DNA of 64,000 nucleotides, taken from contig CM057228.1 in the NCBI GenBank assembly GCA_029891385.1, positions 56,985,783-57,049,782 on the forward strand, given 5' to 3'. Position numbers and translations under genes: made by a program. The notes beneath the pieces are model-generated. The model did no database searches, was not told the DNA's origin, and was given only the letters and a program-made list of their open reading frames with translations. Of the stretch, positions 11,786-23,257 are shown one piece after another. This DNA comes from Erythroxylum novogranatense (Eukaryota; Streptophyta; Magnoliopsida; Malpighiales; Erythroxylaceae). Within the stretch, counting starts at the first letter, position 1. Each line of letters starts with the position of its first letter.

Positions 11786-12279
11786 GGCATAGGTCTCCAA
11801 ATCAGTCCAAATTTCAGTCTCTAAATTTCAGTAGCTCAACATATTTATTTTCTAACAGTCCCACTCTAACTTTTCCATTTCCATTGGACAATTCTTTCGG
11901 TACTATACAGTCAATCGGTCAGTCTCTCAAATATTTTCGGTCTGGGCATTTCCTCCCGAATTTCTCGAAAATTTTCTATAAGCTACCATCAATTACCAAT
12001 CACTCTTAAATTATTCTAAATCAATCATTTGAACCCAATAACTCCTAATTTCTCAATCATTCACGATCCAGTTAATTCAGTCAGTTCAGTAAATTCTAAT
12101 TCACAATTCGCTACCGGAAAACTATGAATGCATGTACCTATAAATAAATGCATATGCAATAAATCTGTTCCTCTATAATTAGAGGCCAGAACATGTTGGT
12201 CAATGAATGCAATGAAACCTATCGATCGTCCCAATTTTCCGTAATGCCGCTTGCTTGATGGCGAGGATGTTACACTAGA

Positions 12280-12720
12280 AGAGCAGGAAAGAGTTGGTTC
12301 ACCAACCCCCTATATGACCAGTGTGGGAAACGTCACTAAGGAGAGTTCCTCAGGTTACTTGGAGTTTGTTTTAGATGCGGAGAAAAGGGATATATAGCCA
12401 AGAATTGTCCACAGGCACCGAGACAAGAGGGGTCGCAGTTTCAAGCTCCAAGGCGTGCAGAAACAGTGAGAACCAGGCCAGTTACTGAGGTAGGCAGCTC
12501 TGGGACTGTAAGGAAGGCTATTCCTCCAGGAAGACCAAGCGGTCAGGCGTCGGCAAGAGTGTTTGCCATGACTAGGCAGGAAGCTACAGCTGCACCTGAG
12601 GTTGTCACGGGTATGGCTCAGTTATTTGATTCAGCAGTATTTGTTTTGATTGATTCTGGTTCCACGCATTCATTTGTTTCTGCAAGCATAGCTTTACATG
12701 GTGTGAATTTGCACTGTTGA
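12280..12720 (+). pseudogene. gag C-terminus (zinc knuckle) and aspartic protease of G1
   Basis: This continues gag after the solo LTR. The joined frame has one nonsense codon (TAA, 12337-12339) just after a CGKRH motif. A zinc knuckle follows at 12367-12408 as CFRCGEKGYIAKNC; the expected histidine is tyrosine, so the CX2CX4HX4C site is damaged. The aspartic protease active site IDSGSTHSF lies near 12650-12672 with the catalytic D-S-G intact. The frame ends at a TGA (12718-12720), and protease coding resumes about 8 bases later in another frame. Confidence 0.88.
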
Positions 12721-12727
12721 TAGGCCT

Positions 12728-13520
12728 TTGATTGTTAGTACTCTCTCAGGGAGGAATGTGGTGATCAGTCAGGTGTATGAGCAGTGTGAGCTTTTCATTG
12801 ATGGTGCTAGATTGGTAGTGGACTTACTACCGCTAGACCTTAGAGGATTAGATGTTATTCTGGGGATGGATACTATGGAGAAATATCTGGCAAAGCTAGA
12901 TTGTGGTCGGAAAGAGGTAGAGTTTGATCTGGGCAATGGTGAGAAGGTGATCTTCAGAGGGGACAGGAAGACACCATCGCCAAGACTGATTTCAGCTATG
13001 TTAGCTGAAAGAATGATAGGCCAGGGGTGTGAAGCTTTCTTGGCACATGTTGTGGATGCCGATGTGAATGAAGGGAAGTTAGAGGATTTCCCGATTGTGA
13101 GGGAGTTTCCAGATGTGTTCCCAGAGGAATTGCCAGGATTGCCGCCGGTGAGGGAAATCGAGTTTGCCATTGACTTGATTCCTGGAACTGCGCCTATTTC
13201 AATACCCCCGTATAGGATGGTTCCAGCAGAGTTGAGGGAGATGAAGGAACAGTTGGAGGAACTGTTAGAGAAAGGGTAGGTCAGACCGAGTTCGTCTCCT
13301 TGGGGAGCATCGGTTCTGTTTGTCAAGAAGAAGGATGGATCATGGCGGATGTGTATTGACTATCGGAGACTTAACAAGGTGACAATTAAGAACAAGTATC
13401 CTCTGCCACGGATAGATGATTTGTTTGATCAGCTGCAGGGAGCACGGGTCTTTTCCAAGATTGATCTCAGGTCAGGCTATCATCAGCTCAGAATCAAGGA
13501 GTCTGATGTAAGCAAGACAA
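12728..13520 (+). pseudogene. pol: Protease end and N-terminal reverse transcriptase of G1
   Basis: Continues the polyprotein. The protease C-terminal part includes LDVILGMDTMEKY, then the connector FPDVFPEELPGLPPVREIEF. The RT N-terminal lobe has the palm motif [20 protein letters not shown] and [15 protein letters not shown], holding the first catalytic aspartate. An in-frame TAG at 13277-13279 replaces a residue after LLEKG, and a frameshift near 13520 moves coding to the frame that opens at 13555. Confidence 0.9.
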
Positions 13521-13554
13521 AGCATTCAGGACCCGTTATGGGCATTATGAGTTT

Positions 13555-15726
13555 TTGGTTATGCCATTCGGCTTGACCAATGCTCCAGCTGCTTTCATGG
13601 ATCTCATGAATAGGGTCTTCAAGGAGTTTTTAGATCAGTTTGTCATAGTGTTTATAGATGACATTTTGGTGTATTATAAGAGTGAAGAAGAACATGAAGA
13701 GCATCTCAGGATTGTGTTGCAGACTCTGAGGGAGAGAGAGCTTTATGCTAAGGATTGTGCTCCAGTGCTGATTTTGCCTTCGGGTGATGAGGGCTATACA
13801 ATATATAGTGACGCTTCGAGGAAGGGTCTCGGTTGTGTGTTGATGCAAGGAGACAGGGTGATAGCATATGCTTCAAGGCAACTGAAGCAGTATGAGTTGA
13901 ATTACCCGACTCATGATTTGGAGTTGGCAGCAGTGATCTTTGCCTTGAAGATTTGGAGGCATTATCTTTGTGGGGTTCAGACAAGGATCTTTACCGATCA
14001 CAAGAGTCTCAAGTACTTACTGAGTCAGAAGGAATTGAATTTAAGGCAGAGAAGGTGGATTGAGTTACTCAAGGAATATGATTTGTTGATTGAGTACCAC
14101 TCAGGCAAAGCGAATGTAGTGGCTGATGCTTTGAGCAGGAAGTCTTCTATTGCTCATGTTCAGACAGTTTATCTCCCTTTATTGGAAAAGATGGTCAAGC
14201 TTAAGATAAGCTTGAAGCAGGAGGAACCAAATTGCCTCCTAGCTAATTTCAGAGTGACGCCGGTACTCAGAGAGAAGGTTAAGGAGTTGCAGCCACAGGA
14301 TGCAGATTTGAGCAAGCTTTGGGAGGAAATTCAGAATGGTAAGATTTCTGAAGTAGTAGTGAGAGATGATGGACTCATGACAGTGGGGGACAGACTTTGT
14401 ATTCCAGACAACAAGGAGGTAAAGGATGAGATTTTGGATGAGGCACACAATGCGCCTTATGCCATGCACCCAGGTAGTACCAGGATGTACAGAGATTTGA
14501 GAGAGCATTTCTGGTGGAAGGGCATGAAGAGGGATGTAGCAGAGTTTGTCAGTAAGTGTCTCGTGTGTCAACAAGTTAAGGCTGAACACCAGGGGCCTTC
14601 AGGCAAGTTAAGGCCATTGTCCATTCCTGAGTGGAAGTGGCAAAGAGTAACTATGGATTTTCTGATGGGTTTGCCCAAGACTAGCAGGAAGCATGATGCC
14701 ATATGGGTTATTGTGGATCGGTTGACGAAGTCAGCCCATTTTATGGCAATCAAGCAGACTGATTCGTTGCATGTACTAGACAGGAAGTACATTGATGAGG
14801 TAGTGAGATTGCATGGGATTCCAGATTCCATAGTTTCTGACAAGGATCCTCGGTTTACTTCGAGATTCTGGGGAAGCTTGCAGGAAGCTTTAGGTACTAA
14901 GCTGCATTTTAGTACGACATTTCACCCTCAGACGGATGATCAATATGAGAGGACCATTCGAACACTTGAGGGAATTCTCAAGGCATGTGTGTTGGATTTC
15001 AAGGGAGCTTGGGATGAGCATTTACCATTGGTCGAATTTGCTTATAATAATTCGTACCATTCGAGCATTCAGATGGCTCTATATGAGGCTTTGTATGGAA
15101 GGAGGTGTAGAACTCCAATATGTTGGGATGAAGAAGGAGAGAGGAAACTGGTAGGACCAGAATTGATTCAGATGACAGTGGATAAAGTCAATCTGGTTAA
15201 GCAGTGGCTTAAGGTAGCTCAGGATAGGATAAAGAGTTACACTGATGAGCATCGGAAGGAGATGGAATATGAAGTTGGTGAGAAAGTGTTCCTCAAGACA
15301 TCTCCTTGGAAAGGAGTAATGAGATTTGGCAAGAAAGGCAAGTTGAGTCCGAGATATGTGGGTCCTTATGAGATTCTTGAGAGGATCGGATCTTTTGCTT
15401 ACAAGTTGGCGTTGCCGCCAGAGTTGTCTCAAATCCATGATGTTTTTCATGTTTCCATACTGAGGAGGTACAGATCAGATCCTTCTCATGTCATTCAGGT
15501 TTCAGAGGTTCAGTTAAGAGACGACTTGAGTTATGAGGAAATTCCAGTAGAGATCTTGGACACAAAGGAAAAGGTCCTTAGGAACAAGACAGTTCAGCTA
15601 GTTAAAGTTCTATGGAGGAACCATTCAGTGGAAGAGGCCACGTGGGAGCCTTTGGACGCCATGAAGGAGAAGTATCCGCATCTTTTCGATGATTCAGGTA
15701 AATTTCGAGGACGAAATTTCTTTTAG
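13555..15726 (+). pseudogene. pol: RT (partial), RNase H, integrase and chromodomain of G1
   Basis: A 723-codon frame, open throughout. It starts in RT at [17 protein letters not shown] and contains the catalytic FIDDILVY. After LYAKDC about 90-100 residues of RT thumb/connection are missing compared with the family, and the frame joins in register to APVLILPSG and RNase H ([31 protein letters not shown]). The integrase has an HHCC finger (HPG...REHFW...CLVCQQ), core aspartates in MDFLMGLP and SDKDPRF, and ERTIRTLE. The C-terminal segment with [17 protein letters not shown] is the chromodomain-like region of plant chromoviruses. The stop lies just before the polypurine tract. Confidence 0.95.
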
Positions 15727-15738
15727 GAGGGGGAGAAA
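15725..15738 (+). other. Polypurine tract of G1
   Basis: AGGAGGGGGAGAAA lies immediately before the 3' LTR start at 15739 and overlaps the pol stop. It is the expected primer for plus-strand synthesis. Confidence 0.92.
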
Positions 15739-17860
15739 TGTTGGGCCCCAAATTTTCTTTTATTGATGTTATTAAGTGTGAATTATGTTGATTGTGTGTT
15801 TATGCCTTATTTTTAATACATTGGAGAATTAGTGGATAATTGAGAACTATTTGAGTTAATTATGGAATAAATGTTTATGAAAGGATAAATTGTGTAAGGG
15901 CAATTTTGGAAGAACACTAAGGTTGGGAAGTTTAAGACCTTACATGAAGGGGCAAGATGGTCTTTTTTCATGTCATTTAACTTAAGTGATAAAAATTAGA
16001 AGAAGAAAGAAGAGTAAAGGAAAGAAGAGAAGAGGAGTGTCGTTGGTGAAGAGGGAAGAAGAGAAATTAGGGTTTTATGCTTCCAAGGATTTGACGGATT
16101 GAAGCAATCTGAGGTAAGTTTAGCTCTTTTCCTTCTTGTTTGGGTTGGATGAAACCCTAATATAGTTTAGCATGTGTAGGAAAATGGTGGTTGAGTGGTT
16201 TATGAAAAATGGTTAAATCTCTTAGCGTTGATGATCATGTTGAGTTTGTTTATGATTTTGGGTTAGAATGAGCTTAGAAATGAAGTTTAAGACATGATTT
16301 AGGGTTTAGATGTGTTGTAATTGAAGGATGGGAGGTTTAGGGTTAAAAAAATGAGAAAAACAAGTTACGGGAGGTTTCTGGGCTCGTTCGTCGCGACACG
16401 CTCATGCCCTCGTCACGACGCGCCCAAGTTTACTCGTCACAGCGAGCTGCCAATTTCCTGAGGCGATATACTTTAGTATTTTGGACATAACTTTTGATGT
16501 AAATGTCCAAATGAAGTTATTCTTTTTGCGTTATAAACTAGAGACATAGGGCTAAGAGTTTAATGAAGAAATAAAATTCTGAATCAGTCTCTAAGAATCT
16601 TCAATTTTGGATGGAAGTTGAGCATGAAATTCTTGTTTCAGTTTTGGTTGTAGTTTGAATGGTTAAAGTTTGACTTTTCGATTTCTACACCAAATTGATT
16701 GGGATTTTCGTTATTAATTAAGGGAATCAAGTGAGGCAAGAGGACCAAGGGGTTCAAGAGGAAACTCATTTCTAGGCAAGAACAAGCAAGAAATTCAAGG
16801 TGGGTTCATGTTTATAATAGAGTAAATAAGTTACTCATTGTTTAGTTCAAATCAAGAAAGATTTAATGCTTTACATTGCATCATCAACGATTGCATTATA
16901 TATTCTTATGAATGATTATATTATGCTATATGATTTGCATTCATGATTATTAACAAGTTTTTAAAAAGGGGTGTTCTCCTTTCAAGAATACATGTACATG
17001 AAATCAAGTTTTACGAATATATGAGAAGCAAGTTTACAAGCAAGTTTACAAGCAAGTGCCAGTTTGGCAATCAAGTTTACAAGAACATGAATCATGCATA
17101 TTTATGTGGGTTTGCGGTATGTCCCTCACTAACAGTCAAGTGCACATTGACTCATGAAAAGGCTTCTCCCGCCTGCCCGCTAGTGGCACAGGGTTTCTCA
17201 CAAGGATTCCCTCATGAAACTACATCTTCACATAACCATTTCGATGGGAGTGTGTAGTACGTCATGAACCAGGGACTAACCCAAACCATTATGTTATGTT
17301 ATATGTTTATGATCTGTTGTTATGTTTCATGCATCATGAATTGTTCAAGAATCAAGCATTTTTAAGCTATGACTCATACATGCTCGATTGTTATGATTTC
17401 AACAAGTACCACGACAATGAGTTATTTTTGAATACTTTTGCTTATTTCTATATTATAAATATGTTCCCACGAGCTTTATAGCTCACCCCCTCTAATCTCC
17501 CCCATCCAGGTGACGAGCAAGAGACCGAGTGAGTCACGAGTTACTGGCAAAGACTCCATTTTTCATGTTTATTTTAAGCTGTTACATTTCAAGTATTATT
17601 GGTTCAAGAGTATTTTGTATTTTTGGCTCTTGAACTCAAAGTTGTAATTTGGTTTGAGATGTTCTTAAAGCTTTATGAAACTCATCTTTTGGAGCATGAA
17701 TTATGGATTTGTTTGTTTAAATCACATGAAAGAAGGTTTCAAGTTTGTTTTGCAGTAGGCCCATTGATCTTCCGCGGGTCTTTTCCTTAAATGTATAATT
17801 AATATGTTTCACGCCACGCTCTCATGTCCGATGTTGGGCTTCGGCAGCGGGGGTCTAACA
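15739..17860 (+). repeat. 3' LTR of G1 (2122 bp)
   Basis: Aligns by eye to the 5' LTR along its whole length. Differences include a shortened CpG block (16385-16448, with one CGTCGCGGCG segment missing) and an extra AAGTTTACAAGC unit near 17035. It ends GTCTAACA instead of GTCCAACA, followed by the TSD copy GTGAG. The donor-like GTAAG starts at 16114. Confidence 0.95.
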
Positions 17861-18489
17861 GTGAGAGGCGGCAGAAGGTAGTCGAGGGTGGGTAGATTTT
17901 TAAGGTTAGATTTTTTTTACAAAATGGTCCCGGGAGTTTTGAGATTTAACAAAATTTCCTGGAAGTTTCAGATATCACTGACCGCCTATACCGACCGAAT
18001 TTGCATTGGTACCATCTACACTGCGATTCAAAGTTTCGACCAAGATCTGAAATTCATGATTCGTGCCTAGAATACTAGAAGGTTAAATAGCATAAATAAG
18101 TAATAAATGATCTATGGTAATTTAAATGATACTAATCCCTTTTTTATTGGTCTTTTAGAAACCAAAATTAAGAAGCATAATGGAAGAAATATGAAATTTT
18201 TGAGGAGATCTTATTCTTGTAATTCTTTTTATAAAAAGGTTATTTTTGTAATTTGAACATATGATTTTCTAATTACAAAGAAGCAACTTTTATCAATTAC
18301 TCCAAACTCTCCCTTTTATCACTATCGTTGCAATGGAAGTATTATAATGGCCTATGATTCAAGCATTTATAGTAGAAAACCAACTCATTCATCTACAAGT
18401 CTGAACGAAACAAGAAAGGGCTAGTTTCTCTGTTATATTTATTTGTGCTTTGAACCTAGCATTTCAACATATTCCCCTCTACAATAAGC
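17861..18489. other. Unassigned AT-rich sequence
   Basis: TSD copy GTGAG, then G-rich sequence similar in composition to 6111-6248, then AT-rich sequence with no repeat partner and no domain-bearing ORF. The 60-residue frame at 17888-18070 has no recognisable motif. It may be remnant target DNA between G1 and the LINE. Confidence 0.5.
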
Positions 18490-20604
18490 TGGAGGATATT
18501 ATGGATACAATGTTTAAGCATTAAATAGTAATTGATGATTTCAATAGCCTTATCAATCTGTCTGAAGCCAAAGGATATTGAAGATATAATGCTTTAACAA
18601 TCCCCTTTTTTATGATCACTCATCCATTTTGGTACAAAATATGTTCAGTTTTTTAAAGAGAAAATCTCCATTTAGGTTTAATAATTTCTTAGCTGAAGTT
18701 GAGGGTTTCATTGAAGCTATTCTCAAAGGCTTAAGATTTAGTGTACAGGGTTATTGATTATTCAATTGCATGAGAAAAAGGAGCAAGTCAAGAATGAATT
18801 TAAATGTCTAAGCAACACCAGATACCCAGACACTTATCTAGTAGTTCAAAAAACTAAAAGGAAGTTGAATGAAGTGTAGAGATCCCTGTACTATTCCCCA
18901 AATGATCAGGCCTTTCAAGAAGAAGAGAAACATGCAATGCACCTATATAACTGGGCAGTATGGATAAATCTTTCTATTATCAAATATAGGTCCAGAATTT
19001 TATGGTCATAATAACGGGATGATAATTTTTTTCCTTTCATAAATCCATGCTTTTAGGAAGAATACTAATAAAATTATTTCATTATGAGATCAATATGATA
19101 ATTGGCTATATTTCAAAACTTAAATATATCAGGAAGCTTTCTCCTACTTTTCCAATAGACTCTCTTAAATGCAACATCTTCTATGACTTGGTTAAAATCT
19201 CTCATTATAAAGCAAATGTCTCTTCAAGAAGCTAATTATCTCATAAGCCATTCACTACTACTGATGTTAAGGAACTAATGTTTGCCTTGGATCCTAATAT
19301 GGAATTAGGACAAGATGGTCTTAATTCCTTTTTATTTCAACCAATTTCATGTAGTAATACTATTTACAAGGTCATCTTCAAAATATTAGCTAATAGATTA
19401 AAATTCATCATTTCTAAAATATTATATTCTTCTTAAGGAGCTTTTATTAAGGGCAGATTGATCGAGGCTAATTCCTTGATGATTCAAGAACTCCTAAAAA
19501 TTACGAAAGGAAGGGTTTTAAGTAAGAATTGCACCATTAAAATGGACTTTAATAAAGCTTGAGACCTATTAGATTAGAGTTTTATCTTGAACACAATGTA
19601 TGCCTTTGGATTCCCTCCTAAATTTATATATTGGATAAATCAATTCCTAATCACAATATCATATGTTATTTTTATTAATATGAAGCCAACCAAGCTCTTC
19701 CAAGGAATAAGGGGACTAAGGCAAGTCGATCATTTGTCCCCTTACCTCTTCACTCTTAGTATGGAAGTGATGATCAAATTAATTAAGTTACGAATCAGTC
19801 AAGATAAAAAGTTCAAATATCACTAAATTAAAGTTTATAGAAATCAATAGTCCTTTCCATAGGATCTCATTCTCTTATCCAATATGGATCTGAATTCAGC
19901 GAATTCACTTATGACAACTCTAAGATCTTTCAAAGTTCTATATGGTTTTTCCATTAATCAGTAGAAGATTCAATTGTGTCTTTCGATTGGAGCAATTATC
20001 AATGCAAGAGTTTTGGAGTGCATAACAGGGATGAGAGTTTCCAAACCCCCTTTGATCTCACTTGATGTTCCTATCTCCACTAAGAGACCCTTATATAATG
20101 AGTTCAAGCCACGTATAAAGAGAACTAAATTAAGAATAGCAAGTTGGTACAACAAAAGCTTAACATTAGCAAGAAGAGTGCAATTTGTGAACTTTGCAAT
20201 AAACATCATTCATGTAAATTAATCTTTGCATATTTGGTTTTCTATAAGTATAAGTAAGACCATAGACCAAATATTGGGGAGGTTCATACAGTTTGGAAAT
20301 GTCATTAACAATTCCATTGCTAAAGTGAAGTTGTGTGAATTATGTTTTCCCAAAGAAGGAGGCTGGGAATATTATCCATTAAAACCATAAACTAAATCCA
20401 ATTTATTAAGAGGATTTGAAGAATTTTGAAGGACAAAAGCTCATAATAAGTTAAATGGATCCATACTTATAAAAATGAGGGGAATTTCTTGTGCATAATA
20501 TCAAGGAATAATTCACATTAGATAATGATACATATTCTTAAGTTTAGAGAAAGAGTAAGGTTGAATGTCAATCATAAACTAAGTGATAAATGTCAAGGAG
20601 CTAG
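18490..20604 (+). pseudogene. L1-type LINE ORF2 relic (endonuclease end, RT, C-terminal part)
   Basis: Fragments in the order of a plant L1 ORF2: the endonuclease motif VIDDFNS near 18520; FRFNNFLAEVEGF near 18680; a coiled linker with KYRSRILW near 18985; then RT with FALDPNMELGQDGLNSFLF near 19285, GAFIKGRLIEANSL near 19440, KMDFNKA, YAFGFPPKFIYWI (19600) and GIRGLRQVDHLSPYLF (19710). The segment around DVPISTKRPLYNEFKP (20065) corresponds to the region after the RT palm. Multiple stops and frameshifts are present and the catalytic loop region is missing. The homology runs to about 20600, where the gypsy LTR of G2 starts, so the LINE was the insertion target. Confidence 0.8.
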
Positions 20605-21461
20605 TGATGTGGCATCCACTCGTGGGTATTATTAGGCTTATGGTAGGGGTTAAGACTAAAAGGATGCAAGGGGATTTGAATAATTTAATTAAAGAAGTCA
20701 ATTCTTAAGTCCAACTTTAAGTTGCTTCAATTAAGGAGTCCAAGCAAGTCCATTTAATATGTCTTGAAGAAGTTGGGCTAACCCAACTTGGAAAATGAGG
20801 CCCATGGTTTAATTTACTATTCGTAGGTTTCCTTCTTTGTAAGGGACAGTTGACCAAATGCTATAAGGTCTCTTGTTTCCTACAAGTTAGTTTCCTAGTA
20901 GGTCTTCTTTCCTAAAATTTAGTTTCTTTATAGATCTTGTTTCATAAAAGTTAGTTTCCTAGTAGATATTGTTTCCTAAAAATTAGTTTCCTAGTAGATC
21001 TTGTTTCCTAAAAGATAGTTTCCTAATAGGCTAAGTAATTATAGGTGTAAGGTAATTCTCATTCCTTAATTTTTGATCAACCCCTTTCCTATATATAGGC
21101 AGGCTCAATTATCAATAGGGGACATAATTTTATGACATTATTTTGTGAGGTTTATCCTTATTATTATTCTTGTTGCTTATAATACATTGCACAATTTTCA
21201 TGCTTTGTATGCGACTTATCTAATTGATTTTGTTTCATCAATTAGTGGTATCCTTATTTTTTGTTCTTCTTTCAATCTTGTGTTGTTCAATTCATAATTT
21301 GCTTGAATTGGGTTATGCATGTTCTTGAGGGTTGGGTTACAAATATCTTGAAACAAACTTCGTTCTTCTCTTTTTGTTTGAATCTTCTTATTGGTTGAAT
21401 ATCAAGTGGTAAATTAAGAAAAGTCTTGGGGAAGCTTTTTATATTCCGCAATTTCATATCA
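20605..21461 (+). repeat. 5' LTR of G2 (857 bp)
   Basis: TGATGT...ATATCA ends. It includes a tandem motif of about 30 bp, TAGTTTCCTAGTAG plus TCTTGTTTCCTAAAAG (20870-21030), a TATA-like box and a T-rich region. It is homologous over its whole length to 31043-31935. Confidence 0.85.
21090..21098 (+). promoter_or_regulatory. TATA-like box in G2 LTR
   Basis: TATATATAGG-type sequence after CCTTTCC. The other LTR has CATATATATATGG at the matching place (about 31558-31570). Confidence 0.5.
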
Positions 21462-21464
21462 ATT

Positions 21465-21476
21465 TAGTATCAGAGT
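21465..21476 (+). other. Decayed primer-binding site of G2
   Basis: TAGTATCAGAGT, a two-base variant of the iMet PBS, three bases after the LTR end. Its presence marks the left copy as the 5' LTR. Confidence 0.75.
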
Positions 21477-22223
21477 TTATGTTATCTTGATTCATGTTAT
21501 GTGAATGATCGTGCTTCTTGAATTTGCATTCTTGGAGTCTTAATCAATCTTAAATTTTTTCTTGGTTGATTTCTTTTGTTTCATGAATTTCGTGTTTTGG
21601 TGTTTCCAATTTCTTATCCAAATTTAATTTTGTGGCAATTTTCTTCATGTAGTTTATGAAGTAAATCACACTTTAATATAGAATTCACGTACAATATACG
21701 AAATACACAAAAAGGAGGGTTGAATTGTGTAATCCTTTTGTGAATACACAAACCTTTGATATTTCTTTGAAAAACAAACTTTTTCAATTGTTAAAGAATA
21801 CCAAAAATGTTATACATAAATAGTTATGTAGTTAAATCGCAAATAGCTTCTATAAACTTGTATAAGAACAAGAGCAATTAAAGTGAAGGGTTATAAGATA
21901 GACGTTGTGATTTTTATACTGGTTCACCCCAAACCTTAAGCTACATCCAGTCCTCAGAGTTCGTCTGAGATTTCACTATACTTCAACACTTTTACAAGTA
22001 TTCTTTCTTCCCTTCCAGAGCCTCTTCAGGTCTCTTACACAAAGTATTCTTTCTGCTATCTTAGCCTCTCCAGGCTCTTAGCCTTTTCTTTCTCTCACTA
22101 GAAAGATATTGTGAGCTTTTTGTTATAGTAGAGTTTGCTCTCTTGTATCGCACTTTGAATACATAATTTTTGTAAGTAATAACTTGAAAGCTAAAAGATT
22201 GTTCAGTCTTCGACTACGACTAA

Positions 22224-22231
22224 TATTTATA
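22224..22231 (-). promoter_or_regulatory. TATA box, SIRE-like 3' LTR
   Basis: TATAAATA on the minus strand, in GGCTATAAATATTAG; the same sequence is in the other LTR at 27551-27558. Confidence 0.65.
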
Positions 22232-22384
22232 GCCTAAGTCTCTAACTTCTTCTTGAATCTTGATATCTACTTCTTGCTTCTTGCTTTTTGAAGAAACCGT
22301 TATTCAGTTGAGTTCTATAACTAACTCCAACTGACTAACTATCGACATACTAGAGTGTCTTCATTTTTGTATCGTTTGTGTTTT

Positions 22385-22890
22385 CCACTTCTTCTGTGTT
22401 TTACGCTTCTTCTGTGTTTTTCAACTTCTTATGTGTTTTGCGCTTCTTCTGTGTTTTTCAACTTCTTCTGTGTTTTGCACTTCTTCTGTGTTTTTCAACT
22501 TCTTTTGTGTTTTGCGTTTCTTCTATGTTTTGCTCTTCTTCTGTGTTTTCAACTTCTTCTATGTTTTGCACTTCTTTTGTGTTTTCACTTCTTCTATGTT
22601 TTGCACTTCTTCTGTGTTTTCCACTTCTTCTGTGTTTTGTGTTTCTTCTGTGTTTTCAACTTCTTCTGTGTTTTCCACTTCTTCTGTGTTTTGCGCTTCT
22701 TTTTTGTTTTCAACTTCTTCTGTATTTTGCGCTTCTTCTGTGCTTTCACTTCTTCTGTGTTTTTCACTTCTTCTGTATTTTGCGCTTCTTCTGTGTTTTT
22801 TACTTCTTCTATGTTTTCCACTTCTTTTGTGTTTTGCGCTTCTTCTGTGTTTTCAACTTCTTCAGTGTTATACACTTCTTCTGTGTTTTT
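22385..22890 (-). repeat. 18-20 bp minisatellite in the SIRE-like LTR
   Basis: More than 20 imperfect units of CTTCTTCTGTGTTTT alternating with GCG, CCA, TCA or CA spacers (plus-strand view). The unit contains no stop in any forward frame, so three forward frames and a reverse Lys/Glu/Thr-rich frame stay open over hundreds of bases. These are not genes. Confidence 0.95.
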
Positions 22891-22993
22891 CTGCATACTT
22901 AAAACACTTATCAAAATAGTTCAGTTATTTCTAACATTATGGTTATTTGATTATCACCAAAATTAATAAATGTGAAGTCTTTTTGACCTAACA

Positions 22994-23007
22994 ATCTCCC
23001 CCTTTTT
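22994..23007 (-). other. Polypurine tract of the SIRE-like element
   Basis: Minus strand AAAAAGGGGGAGAT directly before the LTR start TGTTAGG. Confidence 0.92.
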
Positions 23008-23257
23008 GATGATAACAAATAATTATAATTTTAGAAAGATAAAAATGAATAAACGAATATTATTCATATAACGAATAAGAAGACAACAAAAGATACACAC
23101 ATGCATATATACAATACACATATGAAAGTAAACTTGTAATCATATCTTCTTTTCTTCTTACTGGTCTCCCCCATTTTCTATCTTTCTTCTACTTCTGCTC
23201 TTCTCTTATTTCTTCTGCTTCTGCTCTTATCCCCCTATTTGTTATTAATCAAAAATT

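Larger units (their letters stand above)
9465..12274 (-). mobile_element. Solo LTR of another gypsy-like element, inserted in gag of G1
   Basis: Bounded by the 7-bp inverted repeat TGTAACA...TGTTACA and by near-identical 5-bp flanks, CTGGA (9460-9464) and CTAGA (12275-12279), read as a TSD. It has no coding domain. A TATA-like box, GC palindromes and a GTAAGTTT donor-like site (about 11510-11519) all read on the minus strand, so the LTR is antisense to its host. Removing it restores the gag frame. It is 2810 bp and holds a 31-bp tandem repeat and a short TAA/ATA microsatellite near 9715-9735. Confidence 0.85.
6249..17860 (+). mobile_element. Nearly complete Ty3/gypsy chromovirus-type retrotransposon (G1)
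   Basis: LTRs at 6249-8386 and 15739-17860 begin TGTTGG; the 5' copy ends CCAACA and the 3' copy TCTAACA. The 5-bp TSD GTGAG (6244-6248 and 17861-17865) is perfect. The order is LTR, tRNA-iMet PBS, gag, protease, RT, RNase H, integrase with a C-terminal chromodomain-like segment, polypurine tract, LTR. Long LTRs and the ending resemble the Tekay/Del branch of plant chromoviruses, by recall of the family. It is defective: a 2.8-kb reverse solo LTR interrupts gag, nonsense and frameshift changes hit gag/PR and early RT, and RT-RNase H has an in-frame deletion. The high LTR similarity suggests a fairly recent insertion. Confidence 0.95.
21657..22993 (-). repeat. 3' LTR of the SIRE-like element (1337 bp)
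   Basis: Homologous to 26984-28194 throughout; longer because it has more minisatellite units. Minus-strand start is TGTTAGGTC at 22993. Confidence 0.9.

Noticed and set aside
12769..13326. 185-codon minus-strand ORF
   Set aside because: Exact antisense of the protease-RT segment of G1, which has clear plus-strand motifs.
13630..15450. Several antisense ORFs of 70-120 codons
   Set aside because: Shadows of the G1 pol frame on the opposite strand; codon bias and domain evidence support only the plus strand.
17888..18070. 60-codon ORF downstream of G1
   Set aside because: No recognisable motif, no repeat partner and AT-rich context; not distinguishable from chance.
22355..22966. Overlapping 160-200 codon ORFs rich in Phe/Leu/Cys/Ser, and the reverse Lys/Glu/Thr frame
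   Set aside because: They are translations of an 18-20 bp minisatellite in a retrotransposon LTR; openness in all frames comes from the repeat unit, not coding. The same holds at 27682-28120.
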